From Clostridiales bacterium (GTDB taxonomy: Bacteria > Bacillota > Clostridia > Christensenellales > Borkfalkiaceae): a stretch of 64,000 bases of DNA. Below the pieces are notes generated by a model. The model was not told the DNA's origin, ran no database searches, and saw only the letters and a program-made list of their open reading frames with translations. The stretch is taken from positions 1 to 64,000 of the forward strand of contig SVIO01000003.1 of the NCBI GenBank assembly GCA_015069465.1, read 5' to 3'. Both the position numbers and the translations under genes were made by a program. Shown piece by piece: positions 1-7,560 of this stretch. The number at the start of each line of letters is the position of its first letter. Positions within the stretch are counted from its first letter, which is position 1.

Positions 1-380
1 CCATTGCCCAATATTCCCTACTGCTGCCTCCCGTAGGAGTCTGGACCGTATCTCAGTTCCAATGTGGCCGATCACCCTCTCAGGTCGGCTAACCATCGTC
101 GACTTGGTGGTCCGTTACACCACCAACTATCTAATGGTACGCGAGCCCATCTATATCCGATAAATCTTTGGCCCCTGTGGGATGCCCCACTGTGGTCTTA
201 TGCGGTATTAGCACACATTTCTATGTGTTATTCCCCAGATATAGGCAGGTTGCTCACGCGTTACTCACCCGTCCGCCGCTAAGTTAAAGGAGCAAGCCCC
301 TTTAACTCCGCTCGACTTGCATGTATTAAGCACACCGCCAGCGTTCGTCCTGAGCCAGAATCAAACTCTTAAGTTTAATT
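1..380 (-). rRNA. rrs: 16S ribosomal RNA, 5' portion (partial)
   Basis: Read on the minus strand, this is the start of a 16S rRNA. The conserved ACTCCTACGGGAGGCAGCAG block (E. coli position about 340) lies at 23-42, and the universal 5' block that primer 27F targets lies near 349-370. The gene runs off the left edge, so only about the first 380 nt are present; the mature 5' end near 380 is estimated from other bacteria. The 27F region reads GATTCTGGCTCAG, with T where most bacteria have C. No other rRNA gene is visible here. Confidence 0.97.
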
Positions 381-609
381 ATTTAAAGCCGAGTCCTTAG
401 ACTCAACTGCTCTAACGAATTTCGCTTTGTTTAGCGTTTGTTGTTGTTTGTCATTTAATGACTGTTTTTAAGTACATAAATACTCAAAAGATTTTGACAG
501 AAACTTTCAAAATAACTATTATTTCGTCTTATTTCCTTCTATTCAATTTTTAAGCTACGTTAGTCAACTTCGGTTGACGCTTGCTGTCTTTTTTCGCGAC
601 AGCCTACAT
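381..609 (-). other. 16S rRNA precursor leader
   Basis: No gene is present between the mature 16S end and the proximal promoter. The minus-strand leader RNA would start near 603 with a GCTGTC/GACAGC hairpin (about 584-602), followed by a six-base-pair GTCAAC/GTTGAC hairpin at 563-578. These look like the 5' leader structures usual for rRNA transcripts. A promoter-like TTGACA-17-TATTAT also reads the other way on the plus strand at 494-522; it may be chance. Confidence 0.6.
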
Positions 610-638
610 ATAATATCATAAGCAAACTTTTAAGTCAA
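610..638 (-). promoter_or_regulatory. rRNA operon promoter P2
   Basis: On the minus strand, TTGACT (633-638) and TATTAT (610-615) are separated by exactly 17 bp, with the predicted start near 603. It is the proximal of two promoters facing the 16S gene. Confidence 0.75.
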
Positions 639-820
639 GCATTTTTTCAATGTTTTTTAAATTTTTTTTAAGTTTTTTCAAACTTTTTTTTCGACTACAA
701 AATATTGTGTTTTTCCGTTTGTTAGCCACGATATATTGTAAATCTCTTGACTTAAAATCATAAGAAAAAATCTAACGATTTTGCCTATGAAGTTTTGCTC
801 TCATCTAGAGAGCATGACTG

Positions 821-849
821 ATTATATATTAAATCAAAATATTTGTCAA
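821..849 (-). promoter_or_regulatory. rRNA operon promoter P1
   Basis: A perfect consensus sigma-A promoter on the minus strand: TTGACA (844-849), 17 bp, TATAAT (821-826). It lies about 210 bp upstream of P2, giving the tandem P1-P2 arrangement common for rRNA operons. A GCTCTC/GAGAGC hairpin (about 797-813) falls at the start of its transcript. The rest of 850-1041 is AT-rich with no gene seen. Confidence 0.8.
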
Positions 850-1041
850 ACGTTTTTACAAGGTTTTTTAAAAAAGTTTAAAAAAAGTTAAAGTTCGGCA
901 TTTTGTCTATTTTTTTGCCCTTTTTTAGTGCATTTTGCCTTTTTGAGCCCTTTTCTAAACATTATATATAATATAAGGGCAATCATGGTTATTTTTATAA
1001 AATACTCCATCTTGCCCTAAACTTAAACGAAATTATTATTT

Positions 1042-2139
<1,098 letters not shown>

Positions 2140-2162
2140 TTAAAGTTAATTAAAGTGCATAT

Positions 2163-2191
2163 ATAATAACATAATTACCAAAAAAACGCAA
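2163..2191 (-). promoter_or_regulatory. mnmA promoter
   Basis: Minus-strand TTGCGT (2186-2191), 17-bp spacer, TATTAT (2163-2168), about 40 bp upstream of the mnmA start. Confidence 0.55.
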
Positions 2192-2259
2192 TAAATTAGA
2201 TAATAAATGCAAAATATTTGCGAGTTGCACAAAATCTTGCATAATTCCATGCTATTTTA

Positions 2260-2288
2260 TTGATTTAAAGGTGTTTTTATGATAGAAT
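2260..2288 (+). promoter_or_regulatory. promoter of the CBS/HlyC-family gene
   Basis: Plus-strand TTGATT (2260-2265), 17-bp spacer, TAGAAT (2283-2288), followed by AGGAGG and the ATG at 2324. Confidence 0.6.
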
Positions 2289-2323
2289 AAACTAACAAAA
2301 ATATTTTTTATAGGAGGATAAAT

Positions 2324-3601
2324 ATGCCTGACGGCTCCGTTCCCATACTGATTGCACTCGTTGTGCTAGTTTTTTTGTCGGGATTTTTCTCATCGACAGA
2401 AACAGCGTATTCGTGTGCGAACCGTATCAAACTTCGTTCACTTGCCTCTAACGGCAACAAACGAGCAAAGCAGGTTTTAGACCTTGCAGAAACTAATTAT
2501 GACAAACTTATAAGTACAATACTTATAGGCAACAACATTGTAAACATCGTTGCGACCACACTTGCGACTATTTTGTTTGGGCTCATCTTTAAAAATGACC
2601 CATCGACAGCAAATATCGTTTCTACCGTGGTTATGACTGTTTCCATTCTGATTTTTGGGGAAATTACACCAAAGCTAATAGCAAAATCTTTTCCAGAAAA
2701 AATGGCTATGACCTTTTATCCAATAATCAAATTCGTGTATTATTTGCTATACATACTCAACCTTGTGTTCTCTGGTTGGAAATGGCTTATCAGCAAAATA
2801 TTCCGTTTCAAAGACGATGACATTGTGACAGAAGCAGAGATTATGACTATGGTTGAAGAAGCAGAAGAAGATGGTACACTAAAAGAAGAAGAAACCGAAC
2901 TTATTCGTTCTGTTATCGAGTTTGACGACTTAGAAGTTGGCGACATTTTAGTCCCTAGAGTTAATATCGTTGCAGTTGACATATCTTCTTCTATGGATGA
3001 CATAAGAAAGGTTTTCGCTAAAGAAGGCTATTCTCGTATCCCTGTTTATAAAGATAGTATCGACACCATTATCGGCACTATCCACGAAAAAGATTTCTTT
3101 AATGCATACCTTAACGGCAAAAAAGGTATTGATGGCATTATGCAAAATGCTTTTTATACAACCGAGCACGCTAAGATTTCTGACCTACTTAAACAACTTC
3201 AAATAAAGAAGGTGCATATCGCCGTTGTTTTAGATGAATACGGTGGAACTTTAGGTCTTATCACTATGGAAGACATTTTGGAAGAATTGGTTGGCGAAAT
3301 TTATGATGAACACGATGAAATTATAAATTTCTTTAAGGATGTTAAAGAAGATATTTGTATTGTTGATGGTAACGCACCTATTGCTGACTTTTTTGAAAAG
3401 TTTAACTTAGAAGAAGATGAATCTTTAAGCGCCAATACTCTTAGTGGTTTTATTATTGAACTTTTGGGCATTATTCCACACGCTGGATACCAGTTCGATT
3501 ATAAAAATTTGTCGATTGAAATTATGAAATCAACCGTTAAGAGAATTCTTCAAGTTAAGGTTACGGTTAACGCTGAAACTGAAGAACAAACAAATGAATA
3601 A
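2324..3601 (+). CDS. HlyC/CorC (CNNM-type) membrane protein with CBS domains
   Basis: A 425-residue protein of the DUF21-CBS-CorC_C architecture. Several N-terminal membrane helices (about residues 5-150, including VPILIALVVLVFLSGFF) form the DUF21/CNNM domain. A tandem CBS pair follows (about 200-335, with DILVPRVNIVAVD and VVLDEYGGTLGLITMEDILE), then a C-terminal CorC/HlyC domain. Relatives are linked to magnesium or cobalt transport or export; the haemolysin name is historical and says nothing about toxicity. It has its own promoter and a strong ribosome site, and is followed by a hairpin and tRNA-Arg. Confidence 0.9.
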   Translation: MPDGSVPILIALVVLVFLSGFFSSTETAYSCANRIKLRSLASNGNKRAKQVLDLAETNYDKLISTILIGNNIVNIVATTLATILFGLIFKNDPSTANIVSTVVMTVSILIFGEITPKLIAKSFPEKMAMTFYPIIKFVYYLLYILNLVFSGWKWLISKIFRFKDDDIVTEAEIMTMVEEAEEDGTLKEEETELIRSVIEFDDLEVGDILVPRVNIVAVDISSSMDDIRKVFAKEGYSRIPVYKDSIDTIIGTIHEKDFFNAYLNGKKGIDGIMQNAFYTTEHAKISDLLKQLQIKKVHIAVVLDEYGGTLGLITMEDILEELVGEIYDEHDEIINFFKDVKEDICIVDGNAPIADFFEKFNLEEDESLSANTLSGFIIELLGIIPHAGYQFDYKNLSIEIMKSTVKRILQVKVTVNAETEEQTNE

Positions 3602-3610
3602 TTAAAGACA

Positions 3611-3642
3611 AACTGCTACTTAATATTTTTTAAGTAGCAGTT
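3611..3642 (+). terminator. hairpin between HlyC-family gene and tRNA-Arg
   Basis: A perfect 12-bp stem (AACTGCTACTTA/TAAGTAGCAGTT) begins 10 nt after the stop codon and ends 2 nt before the tRNA. There is no T-tract after the stem on the plus strand, so it may be a processing or attenuation structure rather than a classical terminator. Confidence 0.5.
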
Positions 3643-3644
3643 AT

Positions 3645-3721
3645 GCACTTGTAGCCCAAATGGATAGAGCATCAGATTCCGATTCTGAAGGTTATAGGTT
3701 CAAACCCTATCGAGTGCACCA
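3645..3721 (+). tRNA. tRNA-Arg (anticodon CCG)
   Basis: A complete cloverleaf. Acceptor arms GCACTTG/CGAGTGC pair with one G-U, the anticodon stem is TCAGA/TCTGA, the loop TTCCGAT has CCG at positions 34-36, and the T arm contains GGTTCAAACCC. The 3' CCA is encoded (3719-3721). It would decode CGG. The last five bases are also the start of a long perfect hairpin that follows. It borders the first accessory segment, and tRNA genes are frequent integration targets. Confidence 0.95.
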
Positions 3722-3760
3722 CGTCAGAACAAGGCAACATGGTCTTGTTCTGACGTGGTG
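3717..3760 (+). repeat. perfect 17-bp hairpin embedded in the tRNA-Arg 3' end
   Basis: CACCACGTCAGAACAAG (3717-3733) and its exact complement (3744-3760) enclose a 10-nt loop. The left arm includes the tRNA discriminator base and CCA. No T-run follows, so it is not a standard terminator. It could be a 3' processing structure, an integration footprint or a dispersed palindromic repeat. 3761-3863 holds no recognised gene. Confidence 0.85.
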
Positions 3761-3863
3761 CCCCAAGGCATTTCAAATCCGAACCCTAAAAGTTTTTAAA
3801 TGTCAATACGATATAGGTATATTTATAAAAAATAGACATTAAAAACGGCAGATTTTTTATTCT

Positions 3864-3893
3864 AAAAGCCGCCTTTTAACAAAGACGGCTTTT
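3864..3893. terminator. terminator downstream of the HEPN-locus operon
   Basis: AAAAGCCG/CGGCTTTT stem extended past one mismatch to 12 positions, with a TTAACA loop. It lies 12 bp beyond the last minus-strand gene of the locus. The minus-strand T-tract is short. Confidence 0.6.
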
Positions 3894-3904
3894 ATGTTGT
3901 TAAT

Positions 3905-4153
3905 TTATTTTAATTTTTTTAACGCTTCAGCTAACGTGTCAGTAGAAAACAAATTATTCTCTTTGCAAAAAATCCTAAAACCTTCATATCCCCATTGAGG
4001 TCCCACTTTCATTTTTGGGAGCAAATCATCAATTAATTTCATGCCTAATATTTCGCCAATATTTTGATAATTGATTAAATCAGATTTTATTGCAAACTCT
4101 AACATAGAAATTATTTCTCCCCTTGTCGGAATTACAATTTTATTATCTTTCAT
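3905..4153 (-). CDS. hypothetical protein, 82 aa, last gene of HEPN/LRR operon
   Basis: I do not recognise this family. It is a small, soluble, helix-rich protein with no membrane segment, signal peptide or cysteine-rich motif; a central VGPQWGYEGF stretch is its most distinctive feature. It overlaps the preceding HEPN-like gene by 4 bp (ATGA), so the two are almost certainly translationally coupled. A small partner coupled to a HEPN protein is often an antitoxin or regulator, but here that is only inference from arrangement. Confidence 0.6.
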   Translation of the reverse strand: MKDNKIVIPTRGEIISMLEFAIKSDLINYQNIGEILGMKLIDDLLPKMKVGPQWGYEGFRIFCKENNLFSTDTLAEALKKLK

Positions 4154-4728
4154 ATATAAATCTCCTCGTGTTTTTTATACTCTTTTTCGCCTCTCTCAAA
4201 AATATCTATCCAATTTAAGAGTGTGCGTTTTTTAAGAATCATACGTGCCGATACTTTTAAGTCTCCTTTATCTTTTTGAACGTCTTCTAAAATGTAATAT
4301 TCCTCGTCATTTAATGTCCTAAAATCAAATCGCCCGTGTGCAAAAGCATTTCTTATATGAAAAAACACACTCATAAATTGATTATTTTTGCAGTCATATA
4401 TACAAATTCGCTCTTTTGCAATATTAGATGGAAATGAACTTATTAAATCTGCTTTTGTTAATGCTTCATCCATTTTTTTAAATGTGGCCGATGAAAAAAG
4501 TAACTCGTAGTTGCTTGCTGCTTGTTTTAACTGCTTGTTTAAATAATAAGGTTTTCTCCAAGGGGTATTCCAACCATATTCACTTAAACAAATCTGTCTT
4601 GCTGACAAATTGTCCACAGGGGAATGAAATACAAAAAACGTTATAATACGTAGAAACTGTTTATCTTCAAAAGCTTCAATATTAAGTTTTCCTAACCATA
4701 ATGGCTCTTTTTTGGTATAAACAATCAT
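4150..4728 (-). CDS. HEPN-like domain protein (RNxxxH motif)
   Basis: With the start used here it is 192 residues. HIRNAFAHGRF carries R126-N127-x3-H131, the R(polar)x3H signature of HEPN ribonucleases and related abortive-infection proteins, set in a mostly helical protein; the HEPN call rests on that motif alone. A longer frame opens at 4779 but would overlap the upstream LRR gene by 47 bp. The ATG at 4728 lies just after that gene's stop, with AGGG about 10 nt ahead, and is preferred. It is the middle gene of a three-gene operon under the XRE repressor. A toxin or antiviral RNase role is inference. Confidence 0.65.
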   Translation of the reverse strand: MIVYTKKEPLWLGKLNIEAFEDKQFLRIITFFVFHSPVDNLSARQICLSEYGWNTPWRKPYYLNKQLKQAASNYELLFSSATFKKMDEALTKADLISSFPSNIAKERICIYDCKNNQFMSVFFHIRNAFAHGRFDFRTLNDEEYYILEDVQKDKGDLKVSARMILKKRTLLNWIDIFERGEKEYKKHEEIYI

Positions 4729-4732
4729 TTTA

Positions 4733-6238
4733 TTAATTCCCTGTATATCCCCAAACAACAGTAATCCTTGAGTTTTCATAAAAATCTTTATCGTCCCAAG
4801 AAGAACTCCATTGAGAAGGTTTTACTTTTGCCTCACAATAAATCACCATATCTTCACAAGACCAGCAAAAGGCTCTATAGCCTATTATATCAACAGAACT
4901 TGGAATGACGACCTTTTTTAAATTTGAGCAATGTGTAAAGGCAAAGTCTTCAATTTCTACAATGGAATTGGGAATGGTTATAGATTGCAGTGAAGAACAT
5001 CCTCGAAATTCTTTCTCATAAATCGTCGTTCGATTGCTCGGTATTTCAAATGTAGTTAATTGGTATTTTTCCACAAAATCCCCACATTTTATTTTTGTAT
5101 TCGTTTGAATGTTTAAATAATCATACCAATATTGACTGTCCTTATATTCGCCTAATTCGTAAAACAGATTCATCGCTAAATCGTATTTATTTTCGGTTAT
5201 ATAATTATGAGCCAAATCATACTTATCTTTTTTTGCTTGATTATTATTTGAGTTGATAACCGCCCCAATAATTATTGATACTAGCATAATACTTGCAATA
5301 ATAACAGAAATAATCACTATCTTTGTTTTATATTTCTTCTCAGCTGCTATATCCTCGAATTTTTGCGCCTCGTTTCTTTCGTATAACAGCTCGTTGGATA
5401 AGATTATACGTATATCTTCAATAAATTTATTATAAATTGTTATAATTTTATCGTATATTTCCTGCAACTTCTTGTTGTCTTCTTCTTCGGTGCTTGCCAA
5501 TCTAGGGGCGTTAGATAATCTTTGATATTCTCGTTCATCGGTATCCATTGCTGAATATAACATTGCATGTGAAGCGGAATTTGTGATAAGTCCAAATCCT
5601 AATCCCGTTGTTTCCTTTTCTTTATGGTTCTTTAAGATAGAAATATTAAGTTTCGTAATACTCTCATCTCTTTTTGCAAAATCATTCCATAATTCCATGT
5701 ATAATTTATCTATTTTTTTATTAAACTCCGTGATTTTTTTAGAAAATTCTTGCTTAATTTCACCTAATACACTCTCCTTGCAAGGAAAATGATTAGCATT
5801 CTTAAAAAAATACACCGAAATTTTTTCTGGACTATGATACGCGGCGGCGAAAGAATTTACTAATTCAGTTACCCGTTCAGCCGTATAATATACCCTTTCT
5901 TTCTTTATTTTTATCGAAACGTTTTTCTTGTTTTTTACATTGTTATATGCAACATAAGCAGCTCCTTTAGTTATATTCCCGCTATTGGAGGGCGTGTACG
6001 AATCAAACGTTTTTTTACTTAAAAGTCGATAAATAATAGAAAATTTCCCTTTATTACCAGAATCTCTTGCTTTATCCTTTGCTCTATCATAAATTAAATA
6101 TCCAAAGATAAAGCAAGGAAGAGCAGCAATAAGAAAGCCTAAGCCTATAAAAGTCATATTTAAATTCGCAATACCACTAAAAAATAATGCCAATCCTATC
6201 ACCAAAGCAGCTATTAGTGCAATCATTCTTTGTATCAT
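4733..6238 (-). CDS. membrane protein with TPR-like and BspA-type leucine-rich repeats
   Basis: A 501-residue protein. Two N-terminal membrane helices (about 6-50) precede a long charged, coiled-coil-prone region, a third helix (about 308-332, IVIISVIIASIMLVSIIIGAVI), a TPR-like unit with YDLAMNLFYELGEYKDS, and a C-terminal LRR_5/BspA-like block (about 385-480; GCSSLQSITIPNSI, HCSNLKKVVIPSSV). LRR_5 repeats usually mediate binding, so a sensor or adhesin is plausible. It is the first gene of the operon with the HEPN-like protein, read from a perfect promoter controlled by the divergent XRE gene. Function unknown. Confidence 0.7.
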   Translation of the reverse strand: MIQRMIALIAALVIGLALFFSGIANLNMTFIGLGFLIAALPCFIFGYLIYDRAKDKARDSGNKGKFSIIYRLLSKKTFDSYTPSNSGNITKGAAYVAYNNVKNKKNVSIKIKKERVYYTAERVTELVNSFAAAYHSPEKISVYFFKNANHFPCKESVLGEIKQEFSKKITEFNKKIDKLYMELWNDFAKRDESITKLNISILKNHKEKETTGLGFGLITNSASHAMLYSAMDTDEREYQRLSNAPRLASTEEEDNKKLQEIYDKIITIYNKFIEDIRIILSNELLYERNEAQKFEDIAAEKKYKTKIVIISVIIASIMLVSIIIGAVINSNNNQAKKDKYDLAHNYITENKYDLAMNLFYELGEYKDSQYWYDYLNIQTNTKIKCGDFVEKYQLTTFEIPSNRTTIYEKEFRGCSSLQSITIPNSIVEIEDFAFTHCSNLKKVVIPSSVDIIGYRAFCWSCEDMVIYCEAKVKPSQWSSSWDDKDFYENSRITVVWGYTGN

Positions 6239-6309
6239 ATGTGCCTCCTAAAAATAAACGTAAATTATTAACTAAATTAATTACACAAATTAAACTAATC
6301 TATGTAATA

Positions 6310-6338
6310 ATTATAGTAACAATTTTTGTTACTGTCAA
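6310..6338 (-). promoter_or_regulatory. perfect sigma-A promoter of the LRR-HEPN operon
   Basis: Minus-strand TTGACA (6333-6338), exactly 17 bp, TATAAT (6310-6315). The 17-bp spacer is itself the palindromic operator GTAAC-N7-GTTAC, so a bound repressor would occlude RNA polymerase. Confidence 0.85.
6315..6333. promoter_or_regulatory. XRE operator O1
   Basis: Inverted repeat AGTAACAATTTTTGTTACT, filling the spacer of the operon promoter. A second copy of the half-site pair lies 30 bp away (O2), about three helical turns, which suits cooperative dimers. Confidence 0.75.
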
Positions 6339-6342
6339 GCAT

Positions 6343-6365
6343 ATTGTAACACATTTTGTTACAAT
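6343..6365. promoter_or_regulatory. XRE operator O2 overlapping an extended -10 promoter
   Basis: ATTGTAAC and GTTACAAT form an inverted repeat around a 7-bp centre. It overlaps an extended -10 (TG at 6357-6358, TACAAT at 6360-6365) reading toward the XRE gene. The predicted start near 6372 coincides with its ATG, so the message may be leaderless and autoregulated. Confidence 0.65.
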
Positions 6366-6371
6366 CTACTT

Positions 6372-6578
6372 ATGGTGTTGTTTAAGGATAGATTAAAAGA
6401 ATTGAGAATAGAAAACAATGTTTCTCAATTAGAATTAGCAAAAGTTGTAAACATGTCTAAAATGGCAATTTCGCATTGGGAAAATGGACATAGTGAGCCT
6501 AGCATTTTGCAACTAATAGAAATTGCTAATTTTTTTAATGTTTCTGTTGATTATTTAATAGGTAAAACAAATTTTTAA
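6372..6578 (+). CDS. XRE-family (Cro/CI-like) transcriptional repressor
   Basis: 68 residues, almost entirely one helix-turn-helix domain: KELRIENNVSQLELAKVV, MSKMAISHWENGHSEPS, and the usual ending VSVDYLIG. There is no dimerisation or protease domain. It diverges from the LRR-HEPN operon, and two matching operators lie between them, so it most likely represses that operon and itself. No Shine-Dalgarno is visible; the extended -10 ends 6 nt before the ATG, as expected for a leaderless transcript. Confidence 0.85.
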   Translation: MVLFKDRLKELRIENNVSQLELAKVVNMSKMAISHWENGHSEPSILQLIEIANFFNVSVDYLIGKTNF

Positions 6579-6582
6579 ATAA

Positions 6583-6616
6583 AAAACCACCGAGTTAATA
6601 TAAACTCGGTGGTTTT
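6583..6616. terminator. bidirectional terminator between XRE gene and S23 gene
   Basis: AAAACCACCGAGTT pairs perfectly with AACTCGGTGGTTTT, with T-rich flanks on both strands. It separates two convergent genes. Confidence 0.85.
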
Positions 6617-6663
6617 AATTTTTTATTACTTTTTATACTTATTTTATAGGAATAAACTCAATT

Positions 6664-7008
6664 TTATTTATTTGATTTTGCCGTATTAATTGATGAAATA
6701 AGCAGTTTTTTTAATTCAACACATTTTTCTAAAACTATTTGCTCTTTGTAATACCCACTCTCAATCAAGAGTTCTATCCAATACTCACTTTCCGAACATT
6801 CTTTTAATGCTATTTGTAATTTTGCAATAAAATCAGCCTTTCCATGTGCATAATTAGCCTCTCTTATATTAGCGCCGATGCTTGTGCCTGAACGCAACAA
6901 CTGATTTGTTAAAACACTTTCTTTTTTCTCTTTTTTTATTTGATTACAAATGTTAATTATCTGCAATGCAAACTCTTTTGATTTAATAATTAAAGGACTT
7001 TCTTTCAT
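6664..7008 (-). CDS. four-helix-bundle protein (S23/IVP family)
   Basis: 114 residues of the family first found inside 23S rRNA intervening sequences and related to the Avd proteins of diversity-generating retroelements. Family hallmarks are LTNQLLRSGTSIGANIREAN, a following KADFIAKLQIALKE and ESEYWIELL. A TTG-started frame reaches 7014, but the ATG at 7008 is preceded by AAGG at good spacing. No reverse transcriptase is nearby, so this is not a DGR in this window. Inverted arrays of the heptamer AGTGAAT lie just upstream, and a duplicated tRNA-Leu end follows them. Molecular function of stand-alone members is not established. Confidence 0.85.
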   Translation of the reverse strand: MKESPLIIKSKEFALQIINICNQIKKEKKESVLTNQLLRSGTSIGANIREANYAHGKADFIAKLQIALKECSESEYWIELLIESGYYKEQIVLEKCVELKKLLISSINTAKSNK

Positions 7009-7040
7009 TTCCAACCTTCTCTATGTTTAATACCAAAACT

Positions 7041-7127
7041 ATTCTCTTTTCACTATTACTTCTTCACTTCCAAATATCGACTGCCTATTTTTAGTGAATA
7101 GTGAAGAGTGAATAATGAATAAGTAAA
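7041..7127. repeat. inverted heptamer arrays upstream of the S23 gene
   Basis: On the plus strand 7093-7127 reads as five heptads (AGTGAAT, AGTGAAG, AGTGAAT, AATGAAT, AAGTAAA). On the minus strand 7041-7068 reads as four (AGTGAAG, AAGTAAT, AGTGAAA, AGAGAAT). The two arrays face each other across 24 bp and match at 20 of 28 positions, so they can fold into a long imperfect hairpin in the S23 leader. Confidence 0.75.
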
Positions 7128-7160
7128 ATCGACAAGCCACTAACGTTTCTTGTCGATTTT
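7125..7160 (-). terminator. terminator hairpin after the partial tRNA-Leu copy
   Basis: Perfect 12-bp stem AAAATCGACAAG/CTTGTCGATTTT immediately downstream (minus strand) of a partial tRNA 3' end, mirroring the terminator after the intact tRNA-Leu. Confidence 0.75.
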
Positions 7161-7181
7161 TGGTGCCGCTGGCCGGACTTG
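7157..7181 (-). repeat. partial copy of tRNA-Leu 3' end (25-bp direct repeat)
   Basis: These 25 bases are identical to 7325-7349, which are the last 21 bases of tRNA-Leu including CCA plus the start of its terminator run. The copy has no matching 5' tRNA half: upstream sequence diverges at once. This is what an attachment-site duplication or a deleted tandem tRNA would leave. Confidence 0.85.
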
Positions 7182-7291
7182 CTTCTCTCGAGCCTCCCGC
7201 AAAATAGTCCACTGGACTATTTTTTCGCCCAAAGGCGAACACGCAACTAAAGTTGCTCGCTCCTAATTCAAGCCCGTCCATACAAGCATAA
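7182..7291 (-). repeat. tandem small hairpins between the tRNA copies
   Basis: Three consecutive palindromes: AAAATAGTCC/GGACTATTTT near 7201-7223, TTCGCCC/GGCGAA near 7227-7242, and GCAACT/AGTTGC near 7246-7259. No credible gene is present; a frame spanning this stretch reads through tRNA-derived sequence. It may be the body of a small non-coding element. Confidence 0.55.
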
Positions 7292-7329
7292 AAAAATAAT
7301 CTAGACACAAATGTATCTAGATTATTTTT
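7292..7329 (-). terminator. tRNA-Leu terminator
   Basis: Perfect 14-bp stem AAAAATAATCTAGA/TCTAGATTATTTTT directly abutting the encoded CCA, with a T-run on the minus strand. Confidence 0.85.
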
Positions 7330-7415
7330 GGTGCCGCTGGCCGGACTTGAACCGGCACGGTATCACTACCACTGGATTTTGAGTCCAGCGCGTCTGCCAA
7401 TTTCACCACAGCGGC
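7329..7415 (-). tRNA. tRNA-Leu (anticodon CAA)
   Basis: An 87-nt class II tRNA with acceptor GCCGCTG/CAGCGGC, anticodon stem CTGGA/TCCAG, loop CTCAAAA (anticodon CAA), a long variable arm and T arm GGTTCAAGTCC. CCA is encoded. It decodes TTG. Its 3' end is duplicated 168 bp downstream. 7416-7560 between it and polA holds no gene. Confidence 0.95.
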
Positions 7416-7560
7416 AAATTATTTATAATTTAACTTGCAAAATTGTTGTATTTTTGTTAAAATTATATGGTAAAATAATTTATATACAACGCTTTTTCAA
7501 AGTTTGCTATAAGATAATATCATAATTTTTTTCAAATAGCAAGCAATTAAAGGGATTTTT

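Noticed and set aside
64..282. 72-residue plus-strand reading frame at the left edge
   Set aside because: It lies inside the 16S rRNA gene on the opposite strand; translation would be of rRNA complement.
3660..3842. 60-residue frame after the HlyC-family gene
   Set aside because: It covers tRNA-Arg and the palindrome; no ribosome site.
6664..7008. Diversity-generating retroelement (the S23 protein is Avd-like)
   Set aside because: No reverse transcriptase, template repeat or variable-repeat target gene in the vicinity.
7039..7308. 89-residue minus-strand frame
   Set aside because: It reads through the duplicated tRNA-Leu end, a terminator and several palindromes, with no ribosome site; better explained as element sequence than a protein.
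7328..7525. 65-residue plus-strand frame before polA
   Set aside because: Overlaps tRNA-Leu on the other strand.
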